Origin: Chloroflexota bacterium
GTDB taxonomy: Bacteria > Chloroflexota > Dehalococcoidia > SZUA-161 > JAUWZY01
NCBI GenBank assembly: GCA_030615045.1
Contig: JAUWZY010000004.1
Location: forward strand, 1 to 21,714
Direction of reading: 5' to 3'
Length of the DNA: 21,714 bases
The notes under the pieces were generated by a model. It ran no database searches and was not told where the DNA came from. It saw only the letters and a program-made list of their open reading frames with translations. This document shows, piece after piece, positions 8,288-16,419 of the stretch. Numbering within the stretch: position 1 is the first letter of the stretch; every line of letters starts with the position of its first letter. Made by a program: the position numbers and the translations under genes.

Positions 8288-8598
8288 TGAAGTCGCCGAT
8301 TTCGGTTACCATCTTCGATGACAGCAGCAGTGAACACTGCCTTGGCTGCGGGGAGCGTTTCGAGCTTGTTATTGAGCATCTCAAAGAAAAGTATGGCGAT
8401 GAGGTGGCAGTGGAGCATCTGGATCTCGCCGAGCCAGCAATTCGCCTTCAGCATCAAGAGGTGGTCAATAGGGTCAAAGAGAGTGGGTTGATGCTGCCGC
8501 TGGTAGCTATCGATGGCGTGCTCAGGCTCTGTGGCGGCGTGGAATATCGAACCATTGTCGAAGCTATCGAGACCCATAAAGAGGTTGGTTGTGGCTAA
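8287..8598 (+). CDS. Small thioredoxin-fold CxxC protein, YuzD-like
   Basis: A 103-aa protein with an N-terminal beta strand (ISVTIFDD) followed by HCLGCG (Cys18, Cys21), a helix, a second strand (VAVEHLDL), the sequence LMLPLVAIDGVLRLCGG with the cis-proline position expected of thioredoxin folds, and a final helix. This pattern resembles the YuzD/DUF1462 group of small disulfide-oxidoreductase-like proteins, but the assignment is by eye. It sits between trxA and trxB with overlapping ends on both sides (TAATG upstream, 8 bp downstream), so it is probably co-translated and takes part in the same thiol relay. Confidence 0.6.
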   Translation: MKSPISVTIFDDSSSEHCLGCGERFELVIEHLKEKYGDEVAVEHLDLAEPAIRLQHQEVVNRVKESGLMLPLVAIDGVLRLCGGVEYRTIVEAIETHKEVGCG

Positions 8599-9511
8599 GC
8601 ATTATCAGTTGATCATTGTCGGTGGGGGTACTGCCGGACTCAGTGCTGGGTTATATGCCACCAGGGCCGGACTCAATGCCGTGCTCATAGAAAAAGGGAT
8701 TCTCGGCGGGCAGATAGCAAATGCTGAGCTGGTTGAAAACTACCCCGGCTTCCCCGAAGGCATCTCGGGATTTGAATTGGGGCGGCTGATGGCGGCGCAA
8801 GCGGTGAAATTCGGCTTGGAGACCCTCAATGCCGAGGTGCTCGGGGTGCGGGTCTCGGGGCAGAACAAGATGGTGGACACCAGCGCCGGGGATTATGTAG
8901 CCCAGGCGCTCATCCTGGCCAGCGGCTCAGACTACATCAAGCTGGATGTCCCTGGAGGCGAGCTTGTGGGCAAGGGGATATCGTATTGTGCCACCTGCGA
9001 TGGTCCCTTGTTCCGAGACCGAGTAGTTGCCCTTGTCGGCGGCGGTGATGCTGCCATAACAGAAGCCTTGTTCCTGAGCAAATTCGCGGCCAGGGTATCC
9101 GTTATCCACCGCCGAGGCCAGCTTCGAGCGGTAAAAGCACTGCAAAAGAGGGCTTTTGCCGATCACAAGATAGAGTTCGTTTGGGATACCATCGTTGAGT
9201 CCATTGTAGGCAACGATCGAGTCCGGGGGCTGAAGTTGAGAAATGTGAAAACAGGGGAGGTGTCGAGCCTGGAGGTGGATGGCGTATTTGTCGCTGTGGG
9301 GCTACGGCCCAATACCGGATATGTCAAAGGATTGCTCAATTTAACCCCCGAGGGCTTCATCCCGGTCAACGACAGCATGGAGACTGAGATCCCTGGGGTT
9401 TTCGCCGCCGGCGATATCCGCTATAATTCAGTAATGCAGGTGGTAACCGCCGCTGCGGATGGCGCTGTCGCTGCCCTCTCCGCGGAGAGATATCTCAGTG
9501 AGCAAAGATAA
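8591..9511 (+). CDS. trxB: Thioredoxin reductase
   Basis: FAD-dependent reductase that passes electrons from NAD(P)H to thioredoxin. The 306-aa protein has an N-terminal FAD dinucleotide motif (IIVGGGTAGLSAGLYATRAG), redox-active CATCDG (Cys133, Cys136), a second nucleotide-binding motif (LVGGGDAAITEA) with HRRGQLRA, as in NADPH-using enzymes, and the C-terminal FAD motif GVFAAGDIR. The start chosen is GTG 8591, which lies 6 bp after AAAGAGG and begins directly at the Rossmann fold. The frame is open upstream to 8513 but only inside the preceding gene. Its stop shares a base with the corA-like ATG. Confidence 0.94.
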   Translation: MAKHYQLIIVGGGTAGLSAGLYATRAGLNAVLIEKGILGGQIANAELVENYPGFPEGISGFELGRLMAAQAVKFGLETLNAEVLGVRVSGQNKMVDTSAGDYVAQALILASGSDYIKLDVPGGELVGKGISYCATCDGPLFRDRVVALVGGGDAAITEALFLSKFAARVSVIHRRGQLRAVKALQKRAFADHKIEFVWDTIVESIVGNDRVRGLKLRNVKTGEVSSLEVDGVFVAVGLRPNTGYVKGLLNLTPEGFIPVNDSMETEIPGVFAAGDIRYNSVMQVVTAAADGAVAALSAERYLSEQR

Positions 9512-10461
9512 TGGCCTTGTCTGATATTGCTGGAAAAGAGCTCAACATCGGGTCAGTTGCCTGGGGGAATCTGGTCTGGCTTAACATTGAAAAGCCGACC
9601 GAGCGGGAGACCGAGTATCTGGGTCAAAATTATCCCTTCCATCACCTGGATCTCGATGATTGCCTCAGCCGAATCCAGCGGCCCAAAATCGATGAATATG
9701 AGGACGAGGGCTATCTGTTCTTGGTATTCCATTTCCCGGTGTTCCACAAGGAAGCCCGGGTCAGCCATCCCAGTCAGATATCCATCTTCCTCGGCGCCGA
9801 TTACCTCATCAGCCTGCACCAGGGCGATCTCAAACCCTTGGTCAAGATGTTCCGTGATTGTGAGCTAAATGAGCGAGCCCGGGAAGATTACATGGGGCAA
9901 AGCTCAAGCCATCTCCTCTATCATATCCTCGATAGATTGGTCAGCTATTGCTTCCCCATGCTGAACAAGATCGGCGCTAACATCGAGGCGGTCGAGGACG
10001 ATGTCTTCACCAAGCCTGTGCCCAAGACGGTTCATGAGATACTGGTTATCAAACGAGACCTGGTCTCCTTCCGCCGCGTCATGCGCCCCCAGATCGCAGT
10101 CCTCGATTCCCTGGAGGAGCAGAAATGGGCTTTCTTTAAGGATGGCATGGATGTCTACTTTGGTGACATAGGGGACCACTTGGATAAGATTTGGGACATG
10201 TTAGAGGACTATCGGGAGCTAGTGGATAATCTGAGCGACGCCAGCGATCGGCTAACCTCGCATCGCGTTCAGGAGATGATGCGCGTGTTAGCCATCTTAG
10301 CAGCATGTGCCACCCCTTTCGTTATCATCGCAGGGATTTATGGGATGAACATCCCTCTGCCCTTAGGCCATAGCTCACTCGGACTTCCTATCCTGATCGT
10401 TATCATGCTTTGTGTTATCAGCCTCATGATCTTCATCTTCCGCCGCAAGCGCTGGATCTAA
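9511..10461 (+). CDS. corA: CorA-family divalent cation channel
   Basis: Magnesium (or cobalt) transport channel of the inner membrane. A large soluble N-terminal domain (about residues 1-250) ends in a long helix, followed by two transmembrane segments. The family signature YGMN (residues 277-280) sits at the end of the first segment, and the protein finishes with the basic tail RRKRWI. The length of 316 aa fits. The ATG overlaps the trxB stop. No function linking it to the redox genes is evident, and the close packing suggests simple co-transcription. Confidence 0.92.
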   Translation: MALSDIAGKELNIGSVAWGNLVWLNIEKPTERETEYLGQNYPFHHLDLDDCLSRIQRPKIDEYEDEGYLFLVFHFPVFHKEARVSHPSQISIFLGADYLISLHQGDLKPLVKMFRDCELNERAREDYMGQSSSHLLYHILDRLVSYCFPMLNKIGANIEAVEDDVFTKPVPKTVHEILVIKRDLVSFRRVMRPQIAVLDSLEEQKWAFFKDGMDVYFGDIGDHLDKIWDMLEDYRELVDNLSDASDRLTSHRVQEMMRVLAILAACATPFVIIAGIYGMNIPLPLGHSSLGLPILIVIMLCVISLMIFIFRRKRWI

Positions 10462-10464
10462 AAG

Positions 10465-11136
10465 ATGACGACCATCTCCCACCGCTTTGTCATCATTGCT
10501 GCCATTTTCGTCACCTGTCTGATCACGGCCAACATCATCGCTGTCAAGCCGATCGACATCGGGCTGCCCACTGCATTGCCTGCTGCCATAGTTATCTTCC
10601 CCTTAAGCTATATCTTCGGCGACATCCTCACCGAGGTCTATGGCTATCGTTGGGCACGGCGCGTGATCTGGCTCGGCTTTTTCTGCAATCTGGTATTCGT
10701 CGTCTTCGCCTGGATCGGGGGCCTGCTTCCCTCGGACCCATTCTGGGGGGGACAGGGTGCCTATGAGAGCATTTTGGGCTACACCCCGCGGATCCTCGCT
10801 GCCTCTTTCCTCGGCTACCTGGCCGGTGAATTCACCAATTCTTTCATCCTGGCTAAGATGAAGATATTGACCAGAGGTCGCTGGCTCTGGACGAGGACCA
10901 TCGGCTCAACTGTGGTCGGGCAGGGGCTCGATACCTCGATATTCATCACCGTTGCCTATATCGGCATGGCCTGGTTTACTCCGCTGATGATCTTGATGCA
11001 CTGGGTAATGAAGGTGGGCATCGAGGCAGTGGCCACGCCGTTCACCTATGCCGTTGTCGGCTATCTGAAAAAGAAGGAAGGCATCGATATCTACGACTAT
11101 GATACTAAATTCAATCCGCTGTTAGTCACTAAGTGA
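10465..11136 (+). CDS. YhhQ-type queuosine precursor transporter (VUT family)
   Basis: A 223-aa membrane protein with about six hydrophobic helices. It carries family features: ITANIIAVKPIDIG near the N-terminus, FPLSYIFGDILTEVYGYRWARRVIW in the second loop, GYLAGEFTNSFILAKMK, and TRTIGSTVVGQGLDTSIFITVAY. Members of this family import queuine or preQ precursors for tRNA modification. The gene begins 3 bp after the CorA stop and ends 1 bp before the next ATG, so it belongs to the same transcript. Confidence 0.88.
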   Translation: MTTISHRFVIIAAIFVTCLITANIIAVKPIDIGLPTALPAAIVIFPLSYIFGDILTEVYGYRWARRVIWLGFFCNLVFVVFAWIGGLLPSDPFWGGQGAYESILGYTPRILAASFLGYLAGEFTNSFILAKMKILTRGRWLWTRTIGSTVVGQGLDTSIFITVAYIGMAWFTPLMILMHWVMKVGIEAVATPFTYAVVGYLKKKEGIDIYDYDTKFNPLLVTK

Positions 11137-11137
11137 G

Positions 11138-11905
11138 ATGGAAGTCAGGATTTTAGGGGCGCATCACTCTGAATCGGCAACCACCAGGTTGGTCTCTATG
11201 CTTATCGATGATGTTCTGGCTCTGGACGCAGGGAGTCTGACCTCGGGTCTTTCCCTTCCCCAGCAGGAGAAGGTCAGGTCCATTTTGCTCACCCATTACC
11301 ACTATGACCATATAAGGGACATCCCCACCATCGCCCTCAACAATTACCTGCGCACCATCAAGGTCTATGGTACTGCCTTGACCATCGATATCCTCTCTTC
11401 GTATCTCATCGATGGCAAGCTCTATCCCAAATTCACCGAGAAACCTTCGCCGCAAAGCCCGGCGCTCAAACTCTTCACCTTGGAGCCATACAAGGTGGCG
11501 ACCATCGATGGCTATAGCGTCCTGCCCCTTCCTGTGACCCATACCGTGCCCGCGGTAAGCTATCAAATCACCTCTGCTGAGGGCAAAAGCCTTTTCTATA
11601 GCGGTGACAGCGGCCCCGGGCTCTCCGCTTGCTGGGATTATATCGCGCCGCAGCTTCTAATCATAAACCTTACCCTGCCCGATAGGTTTGAGGATATAGC
11701 TATAGTAGAGAGACATTTAAGCCCGCGATTGCTCAAGGAGGAATTGGTTCAGTTTCAACGCAGCAAGGGCTATCTTCTCCCCGTAGTCGTGATTCATACT
11801 AGCCCACAATTTGAGGAGGAGATCAGGGAGGAGTTGGCGCAGGTGGCAAAGGAAATCGGGGCCACCATCACCCTGGGCTATGAGGGGATGGGGCTAACTG
11901 TTTAG
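11138..11905 (+). CDS. Metallo-beta-lactamase-fold hydrolase
   Basis: Predicted zinc-dependent hydrolase of 255 aa. THYHYDHIRD (His53, His55, Asp57, His58) is the metal-binding HxHxDH motif. A later His in LPVTHTVPAVSY, Asp in FYSGDSGPG and His in VVVIHTSPQ complete the expected ligands. The arrangement resembles cyclic-nucleotide phosphodiesterase class II and RNase Z-like proteins, but the substrate cannot be read from sequence. If it acts on a cyclic nucleotide, a link with the c-di-GMP-type leaders at the other end of the window would be tempting, but nothing supports this directly. It is followed by acd after 10 bp. Confidence 0.75.
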   Translation: MEVRILGAHHSESATTRLVSMLIDDVLALDAGSLTSGLSLPQQEKVRSILLTHYHYDHIRDIPTIALNNYLRTIKVYGTALTIDILSSYLIDGKLYPKFTEKPSPQSPALKLFTLEPYKVATIDGYSVLPLPVTHTVPAVSYQITSAEGKSLFYSGDSGPGLSACWDYIAPQLLIINLTLPDRFEDIAIVERHLSPRLLKEELVQFQRSKGYLLPVVVIHTSPQFEEEIREELAQVAKEIGATITLGYEGMGLTV

Positions 11906-11915
11906 GAGGGCTCCC

Positions 11916-13073
11916 TTGCAATATTTCTTGAACGAACAGCAGCAGATGGTCAGGAGTCTTGCCCGCAGGATCGCCGAGGAGAAAATAATCCCGGTGCGGG
12001 CCGAACTCGATGAGAAGGAGGAATTCCCCTGGCCGATAATGAAAGAGCTCGCCGCCGCCGACATATTCCGTGTCTTCATACCGGAACAGTATGGAGGTCT
12101 GGGCGGAGACTGGCTTGATCTGTGCTTGGCCATCGAGGAGCTAAGTCGGGGATGCGGTGGCGTAGCAATCAGTTACGCTGCCAGCGCCTTAGGTGCTTCT
12201 CCCTTGTTGGAGTATGGCAGCGAGGAGCAAAAGCAAAAATTCCTCCCCGATATCGCCAGCGGCAAGAAATTGGCTGCCTTTGCCCTTACTGAGTCGGCAG
12301 CCGGCAGCGATGTCAGTGCCATAAGCACATCTGCGGTTCGGGAGGAAGGCTGCTACGTGCTCAATGGCAGCAAACTGTTTATCACCAATGGCGGCGAGGC
12401 CGAGCTCTATACCGTCATCGCCATGACCGATAAGGCAAAAGGCCCTCGTGGCGCCAGCGCCTTCGTGGTGGAGAAGGGCACGCCCGGCTTCTCTTTTGGC
12501 AAAAAGGAGAAGAAGATGGGCATTCGCTCTTCCGTTACCAGGGAGTTGATTTTCCGCAACTGCAAGGTGCCGGAACAGAATCTGCTCGGCAGGGAGGGCA
12601 TGGGTTTTATTCTGGCAGTGCGAACGGTGGAACGAGGGCGGTTAGGTGTGGCGGCGCAGGCGGTTGGGCTGGCACAAGGCGCTTTGGAGGCAGCGGTGGC
12701 CTACGCCCGGAAGCGGATCCAATTTGGCCATCCCATCTCGTCTTTTCAGGCTGTCCAGCACATGCTGGCCGATATGGCTATGGAGCTGGAAGCAGCCCGG
12801 AGCTTGGTTTATGCCACGGCGAAGACAATCGATAGCGGGGCCAAAAGCTTCAGCGAAGAGGTGGCCATGGCCAAGGTCTTTGCCACCGATATGGCCATGA
12901 AAGTGACTACCGATGCGGTGCAGATTCTGGGCGGTATTGGCTATATGCGTGACTACCCGGTGGAGAAGATGATGAGGGATGCCAAAGTCACCCAGATATA
13001 CGAGGGCACTAATCAGGTGCTGAGAAGTGCCATCGCGCTTGACTTGCTGAAAAGAAAGGCCATGCGGGAATGA
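11916..13073 (+). CDS. Acyl-CoA dehydrogenase, Etf-linked
   Basis: FAD enzyme oxidising or reducing acyl-CoA at C2-C3. The 385-aa protein shows the family order: N-terminal helical domain, FALTESAAGSDVSAI and the strand after KLFITNGGEAE contacting FAD and substrate, RGRLGVAAQAVGLAQGALE, RIQFGHPISSFQAVQHMLADM, QILGGIGYMRDYPVEKMMRDAK, and the catalytic base Glu (about residue 363) in IYEGTNQV. The start is TTG 11916, 5 bp after the strong AGGAGGG. Its TGA overlaps the etfB start (ATGA). Direct coupling to etfB-etfA is the layout of butyryl-CoA or caffeyl-CoA reductase complexes (bcd-etfBA, carCDE). Chain-length specificity is not determined. Confidence 0.93.
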   Translation: MQYFLNEQQQMVRSLARRIAEEKIIPVRAELDEKEEFPWPIMKELAAADIFRVFIPEQYGGLGGDWLDLCLAIEELSRGCGGVAISYAASALGASPLLEYGSEEQKQKFLPDIASGKKLAAFALTESAAGSDVSAISTSAVREEGCYVLNGSKLFITNGGEAELYTVIAMTDKAKGPRGASAFVVEKGTPGFSFGKKEKKMGIRSSVTRELIFRNCKVPEQNLLGREGMGFILAVRTVERGRLGVAAQAVGLAQGALEAAVAYARKRIQFGHPISSFQAVQHMLADMAMELEAARSLVYATAKTIDSGAKSFSEEVAMAKVFATDMAMKVTTDAVQILGGIGYMRDYPVEKMMRDAKVTQIYEGTNQVLRSAIALDLLKRKAMRE

Positions 13074-13855
13074 ACGTTGTCGTTTGTATAAAGCAGGTGC
13101 CGGGCACCACTGAAGTCGAAATCGACCCCAAAACCAATACCTTGATCCGAGAAGGGGTGAAGAGCATTTTGAACCCTTTTGACGTTTATGCCCTGGAAGA
13201 GGGTGTGCGCATAAAGGAGCAGCACGGTGGCAAGGTCACCGCTATTAGCATGGGTCCGCCGCAGGCGGAAGAGGCGCTGAGGGAGGCGATCGCCGCCGGT
13301 GCCGACGAGGCCATTTTGCTCAGCGACGGCGCCTTTGCCGGCTCCGATACCCTGGCTACCTCCTTCGTGCTGGCCAAGGCGTGCACCAAGATCGCAGACT
13401 ACGACCTGATAATCTGCGGCCGGCAGACGATTGATGGAGATACGGGACAGGTAGGTCCAGAGCTGGCTGAGAACTTAGGGATACCCTTTGTCGCCTATGT
13501 GAGCAAGATCGAGGAGATAAAAGACGGCCGTATGCGGGTCAGGCGAATGATCGAAGAGGGCTATGAGGTGATTGAGATGTCGCTGCCCGGGGTGATAACT
13601 GTAGTCAAGGAGATAAACGTGCCTCGCCTGCCTTCCCTTCGCGGCATGGCCAAGGCGAGGAGCGCCCAGATACCGATCTGGACTGCCCAGGGCCTCGGAG
13701 TCCCGATGGAAAAGGTTGGACTTCTCGGCTCCCCCACTCGAGTGATTGGCATCTTCCGCCCGCAGAGGACCCGCCGCGGCGAGCTGCTTCAGGGCAGCCT
13801 GGAGCAGCAAGTAGAGGAGCTTGTGGATAAGCTGAGACAGGCAAAGACGGTCTAA
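13070..13855 (+). CDS. etfB: Electron transfer flavoprotein beta subunit
   Basis: Partner of EtfA in passing electrons to or from acyl-CoA dehydrogenase. It is 261 aa, beginning with VVVCIKQVPGTTEVEID, with NPFDVYALEEGVRIKE, the nucleotide-binding segment LLSDGAFAGSDTLATS, GRQTIDGDTGQVGPELAE and the conserved PRLPSLRGMAKA near the C-terminus. The AFAGSDTLATS segment resembles the version found in bifurcating Etfs, which bind FAD rather than AMP at this site; that comparison is from memory. It overlaps acd by 4 bp and precedes etfA by 15 bp. Confidence 0.93.
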   Translation: MNVVVCIKQVPGTTEVEIDPKTNTLIREGVKSILNPFDVYALEEGVRIKEQHGGKVTAISMGPPQAEEALREAIAAGADEAILLSDGAFAGSDTLATSFVLAKACTKIADYDLIICGRQTIDGDTGQVGPELAENLGIPFVAYVSKIEEIKDGRMRVRRMIEEGYEVIEMSLPGVITVVKEINVPRLPSLRGMAKARSAQIPIWTAQGLGVPMEKVGLLGSPTRVIGIFRPQRTRRGELLQGSLEQQVEELVDKLRQAKTV

Positions 13856-13870
13856 GCAGAGAGGAAAAGC

Positions 13871-15055
13871 GTGGCCATCCACATCGACCCTGATAAATGC
13901 AACGGCTGTGGTCTTTGTATCCCCGCTTGCCCCTTCGGCCTGATTGAGGTTGTGGCTGATAAGGCGCAGGTCGGGGAGGGCTGCACCCTCTGCGGCGCCT
14001 ACCAGGAGGCGTGCGAATATGACGCCATAATCATCGAGGTGGAGGAAAAAGCGGCGCCAAGCGACCGCTTTCGTGGCGTCTGGGTCTTCGCCGAACAGCG
14101 GGATGGCCAGCTGAAAAGCGCAGCCTATGAGCTTTTAGCCAAGGGGCGAGAGTTAGCGAATACCTTGGGCACTGAGCTGTGTGCGGTATGCTTTGGTCAT
14201 GATGTGGCAGGTCTTGAAGAGCTGATTCACTACGGCGCCGACAAGGTCTATCTGGCGGATGACCCTGTTTTCGCCGATTGCCAGGAGGATTTATATGCTG
14301 GGAGGCTCGCTTCCCTGATCTCTGAACATGAGCCCGAGATACTCCTTGCCCCTGCTACCTCGCTCGGTCGCTCCTTTATTCCCCGGGTAGCTGCTATCTT
14401 GGAGACCGGGCTCACCGCCGACTGCACCGCTCTGGAGATAGATGAGAAGAGCAGACTCCTGTTGCAGACGCGCCCCACCTTCGGCGGCAACATCATGGCC
14501 ACCATCACCTGCCAGACGAGGAGACCTCAGATGGCTACGGTGCGACCTCATGTGTTCAGGAAGGGTGTGCCCGATGAAAAACGGCGGGGAGAGATAATAC
14601 GGGTGGACTTTGATCGGGAAGCCGTGACCTCGAGGACGAAATTGCTTCATTTCGTTGCCGACCTCAGCGAGAGGGTCAAGCTTGAGGATGCAGATGTCAT
14701 TGTTGCCGGCGGTCGTGGGCTGGGAGAAGCGGAGAATTTCCAGCTATTGGCGGAGCTGGCCGATGTTCTGGGCGCAGCACTCGCTTCCTCTCGTCCCCCG
14801 GTAGACGATGGCTGGATACCATATCCGCATCAAATCGGTCAGACGGGGAAGACAGTGTGCCCCAAGCTTTATATCGCCTGTGGCATCTCCGGGGCTGCTC
14901 AGCACCTGGCCGGGATGCAGACCTCGGATGTTATCGTAGCCATCAATGAAGACGCCAATGCGCCGATCTTCGAGGTAGCCACCTATGGCATTGTCGGCGA
15001 CCTGTTTCAGGTGGTGCCGCTGCTCACAGGTAAGCTGAGGGATGCCCGCCTATAG
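13871..15055 (+). CDS. etfA: Electron transfer flavoprotein alpha subunit with N-terminal ferredoxin domain
   Basis: FAD-binding Etf subunit carrying a ferredoxin-like extension (residues 1-58), as in CarE of Acetobacterium. The first cluster motif is complete (Cys10, Cys13, Cys16, Cys20, then Pro). The second has Cys38, Cys41 and Cys48, but the expected third cysteine is Tyr44 (TAC, one base from TGC) and the Pro after Cys48 is Glu. The Etf body begins with GVWVFAEQRDGQLKSAAYELLAKG, and the C-terminal FAD domain has VAGGRGLGEAENFQLL and IACGISGAAQHLAGMQTSDVIVAINEDANAPIFEVATYGIVGDLF. The start is GTG 13871 after AGAGAGG. The last 24 bases including the TAG are repeated exactly at 17999-18022. 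Confidence 0.94.
   Translation: MAIHIDPDKCNGCGLCIPACPFGLIEVVADKAQVGEGCTLCGAYQEACEYDAIIIEVEEKAAPSDRFRGVWVFAEQRDGQLKSAAYELLAKGRELANTLGTELCAVCFGHDVAGLEELIHYGADKVYLADDPVFADCQEDLYAGRLASLISEHEPEILLAPATSLGRSFIPRVAAILETGLTADCTALEIDEKSRLLLQTRPTFGGNIMATITCQTRRPQMATVRPHVFRKGVPDEKRRGEIIRVDFDREAVTSRTKLLHFVADLSERVKLEDADVIVAGGRGLGEAENFQLLAELADVLGAALASSRPPVDDGWIPYPHQIGQTGKTVCPKLYIACGISGAAQHLAGMQTSDVIVAINEDANAPIFEVATYGIVGDLFQVVPLLTGKLRDARL
15032..15055 (+). repeat. 24-bp direct repeat, copy 1 (3' end of etfA)
   Basis: Positions 15032-15055 are identical, base for base, to 17999-18022 (they begin AAGCTGAGGG and end CGCCTATAG). The flanking bases differ on both sides. This copy supplies the final codons (KLRDARL) and TAG stop of etfA. 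Such a match is not expected by chance in 22 kb. Direct repeats that rebuild the 3' end of a gene are what an integration or duplication event leaves, but no integrase gene is present between the copies. Confidence 0.85.
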
Positions 15056-15086
15056 TCTTCCCATTTATCTTATCGTCTAATCTTGC

Positions 15087-15119
15087 AGCATGGCTCGGCT
15101 TTTTCAGCCGAGCCATGCT
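15087..15119. terminator. Perfect 14-bp hairpin between convergent genes
   Basis: The arms 15087-15100 (AGCATGGCTCGGCT) and 15106-15119 are perfect reverse complements around the 5-base loop TTTTC. There is no long U tract on either strand. The position, 32 bp after the etfA stop and 29 bp before the stop of the convergent kelch frame, suits a bidirectional transcription terminator. Confidence 0.65.
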
Positions 15120-15147
15120 ATGTTGCGCTGATATGGAGCGGCTACGG

Positions 15148-15717
15148 TCAAAAGCCAGCGCGGCCAAGCCATCGGAGGTTTAGAAAGTCGCGCAAACCGC
15201 CGTACCGTGAATGATTATTGAAGGACGGGCGAAACCGAGTAGGTTGTGGTGGTGGTGGTGGCGGCTCCTTATCGATGGTGATGGTCTGGTTGGCCAGCAC
15301 ATACTCGTTGCCGGCATTGTCGTAGGCCCTGTGCTGCAGGGTATAGCTCCCATCGGTGGTGATGTCGAAGGGCCCGGTGTAGTTCGTCCATCCGGCGTCG
15401 TTGAGATTGTACTGCACCCTGTTGAGCCCTGAGGTGGCATCGGCACCGGTGAGGTTCACGGTCACATTGGTGGTGAACACGCCATTAACTAGGTTTCCGG
15501 TCAGGAGCTTCTCCAGGGTCGGTGCGACGGTGTCAATCTTGACTGTGGCGGTATTGTTAGAGCCGGGTGCGGCACCGGTGTTGTTTGCCCCGTTAGTCGC
15601 CGTGGCGACAATGTTATGGATGCCCTCACCAGACACGGTGAGATTGCCGCTGGCACTGGTTGTGTTCAAGCTTATGACACCGCTAAGTATAGCACCGGTG
15701 ACATGAATCGCCGTCAC
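15148..15717 (-). CDS. C-terminal Ig-like piece of the broken surface protein
   Basis: Open segment after the TGA. The frame is actually open from 15867, and the GTG at 15717 is only the first conventional start with no visible ribosome-binding site, so this is unlikely to be an independent gene. It encodes bacterial Ig-like sequence (GEGIHNIVATATNGA, TVAPTLE, DGSYTLQHRAYDNAGNE), then a run of six prolines coded by a CCA-rich microsatellite and the tail RPSFNNHSRYGGLRDFLNLRWLGRAGF-like end. No LPXTG or other sorting motif is seen. Sequence between the TGA and 15717 also reads as protein (PLVNVIFPPPNGLNGWFITSP). Confidence 0.5.
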   Translation of the reverse strand: MTAIHVTGAILSGVISLNTTSASGNLTVSGEGIHNIVATATNGANNTGAAPGSNNTATVKIDTVAPTLEKLLTGNLVNGVFTTNVTVNLTGADATSGLNRVQYNLNDAGWTNYTGPFDITTDGSYTLQHRAYDNAGNEYVLANQTITIDKEPPPPPPQPTRFRPSFNNHSRYGGLRDFLNLRWLGRAGF

Positions 15718-15867
15718 ATTCGAGGAGTCGGTGGCGGTGACAGTGCCGTTAACCGGCGAGGTTATGAACCAGCCGTTCAGCCCGTTGGGCGGTGGGAAGA
15801 TAACGTTGACCAGCGGCAGGGTTTCGGCAGCAAGCGGATAGCACAGTGCGCCACCCCATCCTACATC

Positions 15868-16419
15868 TCATAGGGTATCTGCCCTGGATATCCAGGTATC
15901 GTTGGCGATGTCATATCTCCAAAACTTCCGCTTAACTGGGCCCGGTTTGCCCGGAGAATCCCCCGCCAGTGCATAGATATAGGTGCCGTCATAGGTAAGG
16001 GCACCACCCGCATTCACACCCTCTGGGGTCTGATTCAGAGCTGTCCAGTTATCGCTGGCGATGTCATATCTCCAGAAGTCGTACTGATTGCTCCCCCGCA
16101 GTGCATAGATGTAGGTGCCGTCATAGACAAGGGCACCGCCAGCATTCACATTACTTGGGGTCTGATTCATAGCTGTCCAGGTATCGCTGGCGATTTGATA
16201 TCTCCAAAACCCCCTTGCAGTTGCAGAATTCCCCTGCAGCGCATAGATGTAGGTGCCGTTAAAGATAAGGGCAGCACCCGCCTTCACAGAGGCCCCGGTC
16301 TGATTCATAGCTGTCCAGATATCGCTGGCGATATCATATCTCCAGAAGTTGGCCGTATTATCCCCTTGCAGCGCATAGATATAGGTGCCGTCAAAGGTAA
16401 GGGCGCCACCCTCCTCCAC
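15868..16419 (-). CDS. Kelch-repeat piece of the broken surface protein
   Basis: Open segment between the TAG and the TGA; it is truly open from 16431, and ATG or similar starts inside it have no ribosome-binding site. It carries four full kelch-type units of about 45 residues with the pattern GGALxYDGTYIYALxG ... FWRYDIASDxWTAMNQTP. Each unit would be one blade of a beta-propeller used for binding. It ends TWISRADTL before TGA, after which DVGWGGALCY begins what looks like the next unit. It is part of the same ancestral frame as its neighbours, not a separate gene. Confidence 0.55.
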   Translation of the reverse strand: MEEGGALTFDGTYIYALQGDNTANFWRYDIASDIWTAMNQTGASVKAGAALIFNGTYIYALQGNSATARGFWRYQIASDTWTAMNQTPSNVNAGGALVYDGTYIYALRGSNQYDFWRYDIASDNWTALNQTPEGVNAGGALTYDGTYIYALAGDSPGKPGPVKRKFWRYDIANDTWISRADTL

